Assembly: GCA_041390105.1 (NCBI GenBank)
Contig: JAWKQO010000004.1
Coordinates: forward strand, 1 to 64,000
DNA: 64,000 nucleotides
Direction of reading: 5' to 3'
Source of the DNA: Gemmatimonadota bacterium
Lineage (GTDB): Bacteria > Gemmatimonadota > Gemmatimonadetes > Longimicrobiales > Gaopeijiaceae
Below the pieces are notes generated by a model. The model was given only the letters and a program-made list of their open reading frames with translations. It searched no databases and was not told the origin of the DNA. The stretch's first letter is position 1. The number at the start of each line of letters is the position of its first letter. Shown here one piece after another: positions 47,150-56,107 of this stretch. The position numbers were made by a program, and so were the translations under genes.

Positions 47150-48925
47150 TTACCCGTCCGTGCGCACGATTTGAGGCGTCACCAGGATGATCAGGTCACG
47201 CTGGATCTCCTGTTCACGTGTGACCCGGAACAGGCGGCCAACCACGGGAAGGCTCATGAGAAGCGGGATTCCCGACCGGGACTCCGTTCGCTCCGAAATC
47301 GTAAGACCTGCGATCACTACCGTCTCACCGTCTTCGACCAGCACCCGCGACTCGGCTTCCTGGGTGCGGAAGATGAAGCCGGCGTCCGACTGGGCTAGCT
47401 CCGCCGCTGACCGCTCGGCTCGCAGGTCCAGCAGGATGTTGTTGCCAGCCGTCACGTGTGGGGTGACGTCGAGCTTGATACCGGTCTCCTGGAGCTGGAC
47501 GGTGGCCTGGGGGATGTTCCCACCCTGCCCACCACCACCACCACCTGCCTGAGACCCGAGGTCGATGACGCGCAAGGGCGTCCGCTCACCGACCAGCACC
47601 CGCGCGGCCTTGTTGTCCATGACCGTGAGCGTGGGCGCCGCCTGGACTTCGCTCAGATCGAGCGACTCCAAGGCGTCGATGAAGTTGATGAGCGTGTAGC
47701 GGCCAACCAACAGCGAGGTCAACACGCTGAGCGCGGGCGTCGGCAGGCGGTTGCGGGCGTTGCCCAGCGCCGCCACCGAGCTTCCGCCGAGGCTGATCAC
47801 ATCGGTTCCGCGTTCGACCTGCTCGTCGGGCAGGGACAGCACACCGTCACCGTTCTCGTCGATGGCGCCCGGCGTGAGCACGTTGAGCTGGTTCCCCCGC
47901 GAGTCCTTGAGGTCGTAGGTGATCCCGAACTCGTTCAGGTCCGTCCGGTTCACGAAGATGATCTTGGCCGAGATGTTGACCATCGGCGTGCGTACGTCCA
48001 ACTCGCCGATCAGGTCCTCAACCGCTTCGAGCACTCGCGGCACGTCGGTCACGATGACCGTGTTTGTCCCGCTGCCAACGGTCACCTTGCCCCGATCGCT
48101 CAGCAGCCCCTGGATGGAGGTCGAGAGTTCGTCCGCTGCCGCGTAGTTGACCCGGAAAGGCCGCGTCTGCAGAGCTTCGATCGTCTCGCGCTGACTCAGG
48201 TTCTCGATGTTGTCCACGCGGATGATCCCGGTCTCCAACTCCCGGGCCGCGAGGCCCTGGGCTTCCAGGATCGTCTGTAGCGCGATGTCCCAGGGCTGGT
48301 CCCGGATATCGGCGGAGATGTTGGTCTGGACATTGGTCCCCGCCACGATCGACCGGCCCGCGAACTCTGCGAACGTGAAGAGAACGTCACGGATGGGCGT
48401 CTCGGCGAAGGCGACCGTGATGCGGCGCGCCTCCTGTTGCAGCGGCTGGACGTCCAACCTGGCTTCGCGGGTCGCGATCAAATCGGCAACCGCATCCGGC
48501 TCGGCCGGGGCAGGCCCCGAGGCCATCGGAACCGCCTCTGCAACCGTCGACCAGGGTTCGAAGGTCCCGGTCTGGCCCTGCAGCGACACCCTCACGAAGC
48601 CTGAGCCCGCCTGCACGTCATAGGTGACGGCCTGGTCGAGCTCGACGACGACGCGTACGACGTCCTCTGAGTACTGGCTCGTGCGGACGGCCTTCACGCC
48701 GCCGCGGTTGATGTCGAAGTAGTTGGCCTGTGGCAAACCGTGCCGGGCCCCCAACAAATCGACGACGAGGCGCGCCGGTGCCTCCAGAGTGAAGTCCCGA
48801 TACTGCACTTCACCCTCGATCCCGATCACGATCTCGGTCCTCTCCGCGTTCGGCAGGACGTCCAGACTCTTGACCAGGTCGCCGCCGAACACCGAGACGG
48901 CCAGAGCCGTCAGGAAAGCGGTCAT
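47150..48925 (-). CDS. pilQ: Type IV pilus secretin PilQ
   Basis: A 591-residue outer-membrane channel protein. An AMIN domain that can bind peptidoglycan occupies about 20-110 (RLVVDLLGARHGLPQ). A secretin/TonB short N-terminal domain and N1-type domain follow (ETPIRDVLFTFAEFAGRSIV; VNYAAADELSTSIQGLL), then the secretin core with TLTVMDNKAARVLVGERTP, a Gly-rich loop near QAGGGGGGQGG, and DGETVVIAGLTISERTE to the end. The signal segment is short (MTAFLTALAVSVFGG). Its ATG overlaps the pilP stop by 4 nt. Confidence 0.96.
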   Translation of the reverse strand: MTAFLTALAVSVFGGDLVKSLDVLPNAERTEIVIGIEGEVQYRDFTLEAPARLVVDLLGARHGLPQANYFDINRGGVKAVRTSQYSEDVVRVVVELDQAVTYDVQAGSGFVRVSLQGQTGTFEPWSTVAEAVPMASGPAPAEPDAVADLIATREARLDVQPLQQEARRITVAFAETPIRDVLFTFAEFAGRSIVAGTNVQTNISADIRDQPWDIALQTILEAQGLAARELETGIIRVDNIENLSQRETIEALQTRPFRVNYAAADELSTSIQGLLSDRGKVTVGSGTNTVIVTDVPRVLEAVEDLIGELDVRTPMVNISAKIIFVNRTDLNEFGITYDLKDSRGNQLNVLTPGAIDENGDGVLSLPDEQVERGTDVISLGGSSVAALGNARNRLPTPALSVLTSLLVGRYTLINFIDALESLDLSEVQAAPTLTVMDNKAARVLVGERTPLRVIDLGSQAGGGGGGQGGNIPQATVQLQETGIKLDVTPHVTAGNNILLDLRAERSAAELAQSDAGFIFRTQEAESRVLVEDGETVVIAGLTISERTESRSGIPLLMSLPVVGRLFRVTREQEIQRDLIILVTPQIVRTDG

Positions 48926-49395
48926 CGTGACCCTCCTTGACCGGGCCGCTTCACCTCGAGGGCCCTCTGTTCCGTGAGACCAAACTCTTCGACTTCAACG
49001 AGGACGCGCGAGCGCTGGATCTGCAGGACTCGCGTATTCCCCAGACGGTCGCCGCGACGGACCCGGAAGGTCTTCGCGGTCGTGCTTCCCGCTTGCTGCA
49101 CCCCGACGCTCAGCAGCGCTACGCTGGCCGAGGGGTCGGTGGAGTAGATCACTCCGAGCAGCACCAGCTCCTCGAAGCGAGGGCCCGACTCGTCGCCCGA
49201 AGCGAGCGGACGGAAGGGATTGCGCCGCGCGAAGCTCGGATACGAAAAGACTTCGCGTTCGAACACCAATTCGGTCCCGGACGTGTCCGGAGGCGGTCCG
49301 GATCCCGGGTCGCCGGACTGCGCGTGCAGGTCCGGTGAGGCGAGGATCACGGCGAGCCCGGTCAGGGCGCCGATGGAACAACCCTTGAATCTCAT
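48922..49395 (-). CDS. pilP: PilP-like pilus assembly protein
   Basis: A 157-residue secreted protein with signal peptide (SIGALTGLAVILASPDLHAQ). After a Pro/Gly/Ser-rich linker the C-terminal domain (about 65-150) contains the HR-like segment FARRNPFRPL, then LVLLGVIYSTDPSASVALLSV and FRVRRGDRLGNTRVLQIQ, the beta-sandwich pattern of PilP/GspC, which links the PilNO inner-membrane complex to the PilQ secretin. It lacks an obvious lipobox, unlike many PilP proteins. It lies between pilO and pilQ with 4-nt overlaps on both sides. Confidence 0.87.
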   Translation of the reverse strand: MRFKGCSIGALTGLAVILASPDLHAQSGDPGSGPPPDTSGTELVFEREVFSYPSFARRNPFRPLASGDESGPRFEELVLLGVIYSTDPSASVALLSVGVQQAGSTTAKTFRVRRGDRLGNTRVLQIQRSRVLVEVEEFGLTEQRALEVKRPGQGGSR

Positions 49396-50030
49396 GCTCC
49401 ACCTCCGGCAGCCACCCCCTCACCGGTACCGGGCGCAGGAAGCGCTCCCGGCGGTGGGATGGTGTACGTCTGAATCTTGAACGTCGCCTGGATCGGCGTG
49501 TCGGCGTTCTCATCCGCCCCACGCTGTTGCGCCGCCGAAGCGGTCGCCACATCGAGATCGATGGGCGTCAGGATGCGCGGGAGGGAGGCGATCGCAGCCA
49601 GGAACCGCCCCACCGAGTGGTAGTTCCCGGTTACGCCGATCTGATACACCGTCTTCGTGTAGTGCTCGGTCGTCTCCGGCTGCGGATCGGGGCGCATGAG
49701 GGCCAGATCGACGTCGTTCTGGCGGGCCTCGATCGACATGCTGTTGAGGAGAGCCGGCACCTCTTCGCTCCGCGGAATCAACTGCTCGAGGCGCAGAAGG
49801 TGGCGCTCGTACAGCGCGAGACGCTCCTCCAGCTCACGTCCTCCGCGGGTGGCCAGGATCTGCGCCCGCCGGTTCTGATCGGTCAACTGTTCGAGGCGCG
49901 CCTCCATCTCCTGCATCGTCTCCTTGCGGGGCGCATACCAGTAGCTCTGGAACGCGTACAGCCCCAGCAAGGCGAGAATGCCGATGAAGAGTGCATTCCT
50001 CTTCTTGGGTTCGGTCGGGATCAGCTTCAT
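49392..50030 (-). CDS. pilO: PilO-like inner-membrane pilus assembly protein
   Basis: A 212-residue bitopic protein: short cytoplasmic N-terminus, a membrane helix at about 13-30 (ALFIGILALLGLYAFQSYW), a coiled coil (about 38-85), then a ferredoxin-like domain with YQIGVTGNYHSVGRFLAAIASLPRI-type PilO signature (here at about 128-155). The C-terminus is Gly/Ala/Pro-rich. It pairs with PilN to form the alignment complex. It is 27 nt after pilN. Confidence 0.9.
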   Translation of the reverse strand: MKLIPTEPKKRNALFIGILALLGLYAFQSYWYAPRKETMQEMEARLEQLTDQNRRAQILATRGGRELEERLALYERHLLRLEQLIPRSEEVPALLNSMSIEARQNDVDLALMRPDPQPETTEHYTKTVYQIGVTGNYHSVGRFLAAIASLPRILTPIDLDVATASAAQQRGADENADTPIQATFKIQTYTIPPPGALPAPGTGEGVAAGGGA

Positions 50031-50057
50031 GGTCGTCTCTTGTGCCTTAGGCCACGG

Positions 50058-50759
50058 CTACGGCACGATGTTGCCGCTGAGGTTTGCCGAGAACAGCGGA
50101 ACGGTCTCGATCAATTCGGTGGGCGGATCTTCGTACCCGGCCTCGAGCGAGAACTGATGGACCTCGCGTTGGATGCCTCCGGGCAGACTCTCGACCACCT
50201 GCTCCGTCGAGATCAGGCGCACACCCCGTATGAAGGGCGACGCTTCCAGATTGTCCATGAAGCGGGTCAAGGCGAAGTTGTTGCCCGCCCGTCCTTCGAT
50301 CCGGAACGAGGGCGCCGAGCCCCCGTCGACCTGCACCAGGCTGGTCAACCACGTGTAGTCCGGCAGCGCCCGCGCCACTTCGTCCATGACGTGGGGCCAC
50401 ACGTAGCGGTTGCCGTCGATGTCCTGGATGATCGCCACCTTCTGGCTGATCGTGTCGCGGCGGGCTCGGAGGCCTTCGGTCTGTTGGATGAGGTCGGCGT
50501 AGCGAGCGGAGTCGCGGGCAGCCTGCTCGATCTCCAAGGTGAGTTCCTTGGTGCGACCGCCTACGCCCATGAACATCCAGCCCATCACTCCCACAGAGAG
50601 CACAACGGCCGCTGCCGAGCCCAATACCCACGTGTCCATTCCGGACGAGGAGGCGGGACCCTTCCGCGTCGTCTTGCTCCGACTGGGAAGTGCGAACTTG
50701 AAGCGCTTGCCCCCGGCCTGACGCTTTCTCCCGCCGGGTAGGAGATTGACTTCGATCAC
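50058..50759 (-). CDS. pilN: PilN-like inner-membrane pilus assembly protein
   Basis: A 233-residue protein starting with MIEVNLLPGG, the INLLP-type motif that binds the groove of PilM. A basic stretch of about 30 residues precedes the membrane helix (about 46-66, TWVLGSAAAVVLSVGVMGWMF), followed by coiled coil and a periplasmic domain (FRIEGRAGNNFALTRFMDNLEASP). The cytoplasmic basic stretch is longer than in Pseudomonas PilN. It follows pilM by 15 nt. Confidence 0.92.
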   Translation of the reverse strand: MIEVNLLPGGRKRQAGGKRFKFALPSRSKTTRKGPASSSGMDTWVLGSAAAVVLSVGVMGWMFMGVGGRTKELTLEIEQAARDSARYADLIQQTEGLRARRDTISQKVAIIQDIDGNRYVWPHVMDEVARALPDYTWLTSLVQVDGGSAPSFRIEGRAGNNFALTRFMDNLEASPFIRGVRLISTEQVVESLPGGIQREVHQFSLEAGYEDPPTELIETVPLFSANLSGNIVP

Positions 50760-50774
50760 GGTACTCTGACCCGG

Positions 50775-51812
50775 TTAGTTGGAGCGGAGTGCGAGCCCGA
50801 GAGGCAGCAGCAGCATGGGCGCGGCTTCCTCAAGGGAGAGGTCCATGGGGGCGTCCGGGCGGACTGGAATCCGTTCGAACGGATTCACGAGCTCGGTCGC
50901 GACGTTCATGCGCGTGGCGAGGGCCTCGGCCATCCCCGGGATGCGGGCACCGCCCCCGGACAGGTGGATGCGGCCCAGGCCGGCGCCGGCTTGGCGAGTC
51001 ATCAAGAAGGCGGAGGCCCGCTCGATCCCCACTGCGATCTCGTCGGCGCTGGATTCCACGAAACGATCAAGGTCCGCGATGGAGCCCCGACCCTGCAGGA
51101 CCGCCTCAGCCTGATCCGCGGTCAAGCCGCGCTCTCGCTGGAGGTCCTCGCGGATCCGGCGGGAGCCGAAGGGGATGTCGCGAGTGAGGACCGGCACGCC
51201 GTCTTCCAAGATGTTCACGTTCGTCATCTCGTGACCCACATTCACAAGGGCCACGACGCCGGTGCGTCCCTCGGGGTAGTTGAACTCGAAGGCGTTGTGC
51301 AGCGCGAAGGCATCGACGTCGATGACTCGCGGTGTCACGCCTGCTTCCATGAGCAGGTTGACCTTGTTGTCCACCAGCTCACGTTTGGCGGCAACGAGGA
51401 GAACCTCCATCTGGAGCCCCTCGCCGTGGGGATCCAGGATCTGGAAGTCCAACTCGACACTCTTGATGTCGAAGGGAACGTGCTGTTCGGCCTCCCAACG
51501 GATCACCTCACGAGCGTCGGACTCCTTCATCCGATCCATCTCGATCTTCTTGATGATCACGTCGTGGCCGCCGACGGACGTGACGACCTCGCGGGACTTG
51601 TATCCCATCTCGTCGAAGAGGCCGCGGATCGTCTCGGCAACGAGCCCGGGGTCCATCACCTCGCCCTCGACGATGGCGTCCTGGACGAGGGGCCGCATTG
51701 CCACCCGGGCGACTTCCGGCTGCCCGCCGGAGGAGTCTACTTCGACGAGCTTGACGAATCCGCTCCCGATGTCGAGGCCGAGCGAACTCTTCTTCCTTCC
51801 AAAGAGGCCCAT
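50775..51812 (-). CDS. pilM: PilM, actin-like pilus assembly ATPase
   Basis: A 345-residue FtsA/actin-fold cytoplasmic protein. It starts GLFGRKKSSLGLDIGSGFVKLVEVD, with the ATP-binding phosphate-1 loop; further signatures are VPFDIKSVELDFQIL, VDAFALHNAFEF, ALVNVGHEMTNVNIL and the adenosine motif HLSGGGARIPGM. It binds PilN's N-terminus and anchors the inner-membrane platform. It is the first gene of pilMNOPQ, with a promoter-like site about 55 nt upstream. Confidence 0.96.
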   Translation of the reverse strand: MGLFGRKKSSLGLDIGSGFVKLVEVDSSGGQPEVARVAMRPLVQDAIVEGEVMDPGLVAETIRGLFDEMGYKSREVVTSVGGHDVIIKKIEMDRMKESDAREVIRWEAEQHVPFDIKSVELDFQILDPHGEGLQMEVLLVAAKRELVDNKVNLLMEAGVTPRVIDVDAFALHNAFEFNYPEGRTGVVALVNVGHEMTNVNILEDGVPVLTRDIPFGSRRIREDLQRERGLTADQAEAVLQGRGSIADLDRFVESSADEIAVGIERASAFLMTRQAGAGLGRIHLSGGGARIPGMAEALATRMNVATELVNPFERIPVRPDAPMDLSLEEAAPMLLLPLGLALRSN

Positions 51813-52175
51813 TTAGGTTGCCGTCCCACACGTCCGGGATCGGCAAGAACCCCGGAGAAAGTTGGAAGAGATTACCATACGCCGCGAAACTGTGTCAAGC
51901 ATGCCACACTGTATCTCGTGGTGCTTCATTTCGTCTCCACGACCCGTCGGGCTCAAGCGTTCGCGCCTACGCTCGCTTGCCTCGCGTAGTGCCCCCTGAA
52001 CACCCGAGTCGGGTGTTGCAGAGGCGCGAAAGCGCGTTGCGTCAGTACGAATTCCGTGCCAGCCGAAAAGCCTGATGCGGGCTCGCCTTCCGGAGCCTCT
52101 GTTGCGCGTCCGCGGACACCTTTTTTGCCGGTCCGGGGCAGAGTTTGCCCCGGCAGAATGCCAGGTGGGGCCCCC
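51813..52175. promoter_or_regulatory. Gap between the two pilus clusters: pilM promoter and dyads
   Basis: This 363-nt region has no supported gene. On the minus strand TTGACA (51898-51893) and an extended -10 TGG-TAATCT (51874-51869) are 18 nt apart and point at pilM. A perfect 19-nt dyad AACACCCGAGTCGGGTGTT lies at 51999-52017, about 110 nt upstream of the -35. A second hairpin, CCGGGGCA-GAGTT-TGCCCCGG at 52133-52153, stands 23 nt after the minor-pilin gene stop and may end that transcript, although the adjacent T-run is on the wrong side for an intrinsic terminator in that direction. Confidence 0.55.
51869..51898 (-). promoter_or_regulatory. Sigma-70-type promoter of pilMNOPQ
   Basis: The -35 is a perfect TTGACA; the -10 TAATCT is preceded by TGG, an extended -10, at 18-nt spacing. 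The pilM ATG follows about 56 nt downstream. No ribosome-binding site is obvious before that ATG. No GG-N10-GC sigma-54 motif was found for this operon, in contrast to the pilin promoter. Confidence 0.62.
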
Positions 52176-53219
52176 TCACAGAGGCTCGATCCAGCCTCCG
52201 TCCGGGAGTGGAACCCCTCCCAGGGCGGTTCCGAGGGCCTCGAACGCGCGCGCCGAGGCGCACCCCGATCCCACGATGGCGCCTCCCCCCGACACCTGGA
52301 CGTCTCCGGCGACCTGGACGAGCCCCTCGAGGCGAGCACCCCCCTCCACCCGCAGACGGCCTCCGACCAGGACGACCCCGCTATATCGGACCCCGCCCGA
52401 GAGCGTGAGGTCACCTGCCACGGCCAAGACCCCCTGCCCCTCTCCCCCGATCACCTGTAGGGCCCCGCTCGAGGCCATGAACGGCATATGCCCACCGCAA
52501 GGACCGCCGGGCGCCGAGGGAGTGCCCCAATTGCCGGGCCCCAGGATGCAGGTGGCCCCCGAGATGCGCGCCGCGGGATGTACGACCCCGGGCCCCACCA
52601 TCGTCGCAACGGACAACAGGACGGGGAGATCGAGTGGCCCCACGCCCACGGGGCTCCGCAGAGGGGCGGTTTGCGGCAGGGTGCCGGTCGGAAACGCTGT
52701 GTAGAGCACACTCCCCCAGACTCCGCATTCGGCCGGGCCCCAGCCCGAGGGCCACACCGCGATGCTGTCCCCCTCGATTCGTCCCCCACCCCCGGTCGCC
52801 GCGCGACCGCCCAGGGCGACCACGGCCGGCGACCGCCCCAGGCGGGTTCCCACGTCCAAACGCCACAGCGTCCGCCCCAACCGGCGCAGCGCGGGCCCCT
52901 GAGCCGGTCTTCCCTCTGCGACCAACAGGAAGACCTCGTGGCTCACGCGCTCGGCCACGGCCGTGAACGAGCTCCCACCGGGCGAACGCCCCTGGAGAAA
53001 CGGCAGCGTGGTACCGATCGCAGCCCCCAGCAGCGCGGGCGCGATGCTCGGGGCGCGCAGTCCGGCCTCGGCGGCCAGGCGGGCCTGGATGCGCTCGAGG
53101 TCGATGCGACCAGCGCGGCGGAGCCCCGTGGTCACGGTCAAAAGACCCAGCGCCAGCGTCAGCGCACCCCCCAGGAGCAGGATGAGAGGCACGAAGGCGA
53201 ACCCGGCCTTCCTTCTCAC
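52176..53219 (-). CDS. PilX/GspK-like minor pilin with repeat-rich C-terminus
   Basis: A 347-residue prepilin-like protein from GTG 53219, overlapping the preceding gene by 4 nt; the longer frame is shadow. Cleavage is expected after MRRKAG, giving a hydrophobic helix FAFVPLILLLGGALTLALG in which position 5 is Pro instead of Glu, as in the tip subunit GspK. A segment ERIQARLAAEAGLR matches the PilX pattern after the helix. The C-terminal 90 residues repeat short strands (LAVAGDLTLSGGVRYSG, VVLVGGRLRVEGGARLEG, VQVAGDVQVSGGG), suggesting a small beta-helix. It is the last gene of the pilin cluster and may sit at the pilus tip (inference). Confidence 0.78.
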   Translation of the reverse strand: MRRKAGFAFVPLILLLGGALTLALGLLTVTTGLRRAGRIDLERIQARLAAEAGLRAPSIAPALLGAAIGTTLPFLQGRSPGGSSFTAVAERVSHEVFLLVAEGRPAQGPALRRLGRTLWRLDVGTRLGRSPAVVALGGRAATGGGGRIEGDSIAVWPSGWGPAECGVWGSVLYTAFPTGTLPQTAPLRSPVGVGPLDLPVLLSVATMVGPGVVHPAARISGATCILGPGNWGTPSAPGGPCGGHMPFMASSGALQVIGGEGQGVLAVAGDLTLSGGVRYSGVVLVGGRLRVEGGARLEGLVQVAGDVQVSGGGAIVGSGCASARAFEALGTALGGVPLPDGGWIEPL

Positions 53220-53914
53220 GGCAGGGGGTTCCGAGCGCGGAGAGTCGGGCTCCGCACGAGGCCGGCCGAACCGCCTCCGATCCCGGAGAGGACCAGACCC
53301 ACCGACGCACTCCCGCTCGTAAGCCGAGACCCGAGCGAGTCCAGCCGCGCATAGGTCAACGGTTGGCGCCCCGCCGCCCCCCGTCGGTAGCGCAGCGTGC
53401 CCCCCGCGAGGATGTACACGCCGCGCTCGTAGAGCCGGACCACCGTGGCGTCGGGGATCGACCGGTCGAGGACCCAGCGCTCCGGCCGCCCGTTCCCACA
53501 GGGTCCCGAAGAGGGCCCGACGCGTGTGAGAGCGGCCACGCTCCAGCGGCTGTCGCCGTCCAGGACCAGTACGGAGTCCTTGGCGGGAACGGCCACCCGA
53601 TCGCCTCGGAATGAGACAGTCAGCTCGGCGCCCCGCGCGGCGCAGACGGTCGCCGTACCCCGAAAGGCGCGCACTGCCACAGAGTCGGGAGGATACACCC
53701 ACCAGTCCCGACCGGGCACCCCAGCCCGCAACTCGTCGCCCAGGATCCGAGTCACCGCCGCGAAGGCGGACTCGAGCTCCGAGCGCGCCGTCGCATGCGT
53801 CAGTGCCCGTTGCAGGCGCGCCATCCCCTGAAAGCCCATCGCGAGCACGAGGACCGCCAGCAATACGCCCAGGACCCACTCGATCCCGGCTGCGCCGGAG
53901 CGGCCGGACGTCAT
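53216..53914 (-). CDS. PilW-like minor pilin
   Basis: A 232-residue prepilin-like protein from ATG 53914, overlapping the PilV-like gene by 4 nt. If the peptidase cuts after MTSGRSG, the mature N-terminus AAGIEWVLGVLLAVLVLAM has Glu at position 5, the residue needed for subunit docking. The remaining domain is beta-rich with two Cys pairs possible (ATVCAARG, SGPCGNGR) and ends in a low-complexity Gly/Ser stretch. Size and place between PilV- and PilX-like genes match PilW. Assignment is by position and N-terminus; sequence similarity in the head domain was not judged. Confidence 0.75.
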   Translation of the reverse strand: MTSGRSGAAGIEWVLGVLLAVLVLAMGFQGMARLQRALTHATARSELESAFAAVTRILGDELRAGVPGRDWWVYPPDSVAVRAFRGTATVCAARGAELTVSFRGDRVAVPAKDSVLVLDGDSRWSVAALTRVGPSSGPCGNGRPERWVLDRSIPDATVVRLYERGVYILAGGTLRYRRGAAGRQPLTYARLDSLGSRLTSGSASVGLVLSGIGGGSAGLVRSPTLRARNPLP

Positions 53915-54234
53915 GGAACTCGCGCCTCGATGCGGGCCCAGGGAGTGGTCGCCGTCGGGTCGGGGAGGAAGAGCTGCAGGTCCGCCCAAGGCCCCTGGAC
54001 CGACCAATCGATCCGGCCCCAGGCTCCAGTCACGGTCCCCGATCCGCGGAGGCCGAACCAGACGATGGAGTCCGCCAGTGATTCCGCCGTGCTCAAGCCC
54101 GCGGCGCGTTCGGACGCCCGCGCCAGATGATCGAGTGTGCCCGCCACCGCACGCCACCCGACCACCAACGCGATCTCCAATACCGCGAGGCCGAGCACGA
54201 CATCGACCAGCATGCTGCCGCTGCGCCTGTTCAT
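53911..54234 (-). CDS. PilV-like minor pilin
   Basis: A 107-residue prepilin-like protein. After the expected cut behind MNRRSG, the helix SMLVDVVLGLAVLEIALVVGW follows, with Asp rather than Glu at position 5, a rare but tolerated change. The head domain is short (about 60 residues) with a Trp-rich beta region (WFGLRGSGTVTGAWGRIDW). It overlaps genes on both sides by 4 nt. Gene order fimT-pilV-pilW-pilX is the usual order of minor pilins. Confidence 0.75.
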   Translation of the reverse strand: MNRRSGSMLVDVVLGLAVLEIALVVGWRAVAGTLDHLARASERAAGLSTAESLADSIVWFGLRGSGTVTGAWGRIDWSVQGPWADLQLFLPDPTATTPWARIEARVP

Positions 54235-54656
54235 CGCGCGAGTCTTCCGTAGCTGGAGACCGACAGGGCCGCCTGCTCGCTCCCGCGCGCGACGACTACC
54301 GTGGCGCTGGCGAAGCGCCCGATGCCAAGGCGATCGAAGGGTAGGCGCACGAGTCGGGGCCCGACCGGATGCTGCACCTGGACGCCGAAAGCGAGCGCCA
54401 GATCCACGGTGTCCCGCGCCCGACCCGCGACCTCCACCCAGACCCGCGCCGAATCCGGATCGATCACGACCGCTGCAGACCCCGAGCGCGTCGCCTCGGC
54501 TCGGGCGACCTCGGCCCGCGCGATGAGGGCATCCCGTGCGGCGAGACAGGCCATGCGATCGAGACCTCGTCCGACCTTCGGCAGCGCGATGACCAACACG
54601 AGCGCCAAGAGGGAGAGGCCCACGGCGAGTTCGAGCAGCGTCGTTCCCCGTTCCAT
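54231..54656 (-). CDS. FimT/GspH-like minor pilin
   Basis: A 141-residue prepilin with the short leader MERG and helix TTLLELAVGLSLLALVLVIALP, Glu at position 5 of the mature form. The following segment (ARDALIARAEVARAEATRSGSAAVVI) is the GspH/FimT pattern in which helix and first strand carry an Arg/Ala-rich stretch. FimT-type minor pilins can prime pilus assembly and in some species bind DNA. It is 86 nt downstream of the response regulator gene and first of the four overlapping minor pilin genes. Confidence 0.82.
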   Translation of the reverse strand: MERGTTLLELAVGLSLLALVLVIALPKVGRGLDRMACLAARDALIARAEVARAEATRSGSAAVVIDPDSARVWVEVAGRARDTVDLALAFGVQVQHPVGPRLVRLPFDRLGIGRFASATVVVARGSEQAALSVSSYGRLAR

Positions 54657-54742
54657 GGGAAGACGTTCGCGAACCTCGAAGGGCGAGAGGATTGTGCTAC
54701 GGGCCTGGCGAGGCCGCTGTGTGTACCGGGCCGCGGCCGGCC

Positions 54743-56107
<1,365 letters not shown>

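Noticed and set aside
52133..52153. Intrinsic terminator at the end of the minor pilin cluster
   Set aside because: The hairpin is good, but the run of six T is on the plus strand before the hairpin, so for the minus transcript it reads as A; kept only as a dyad.
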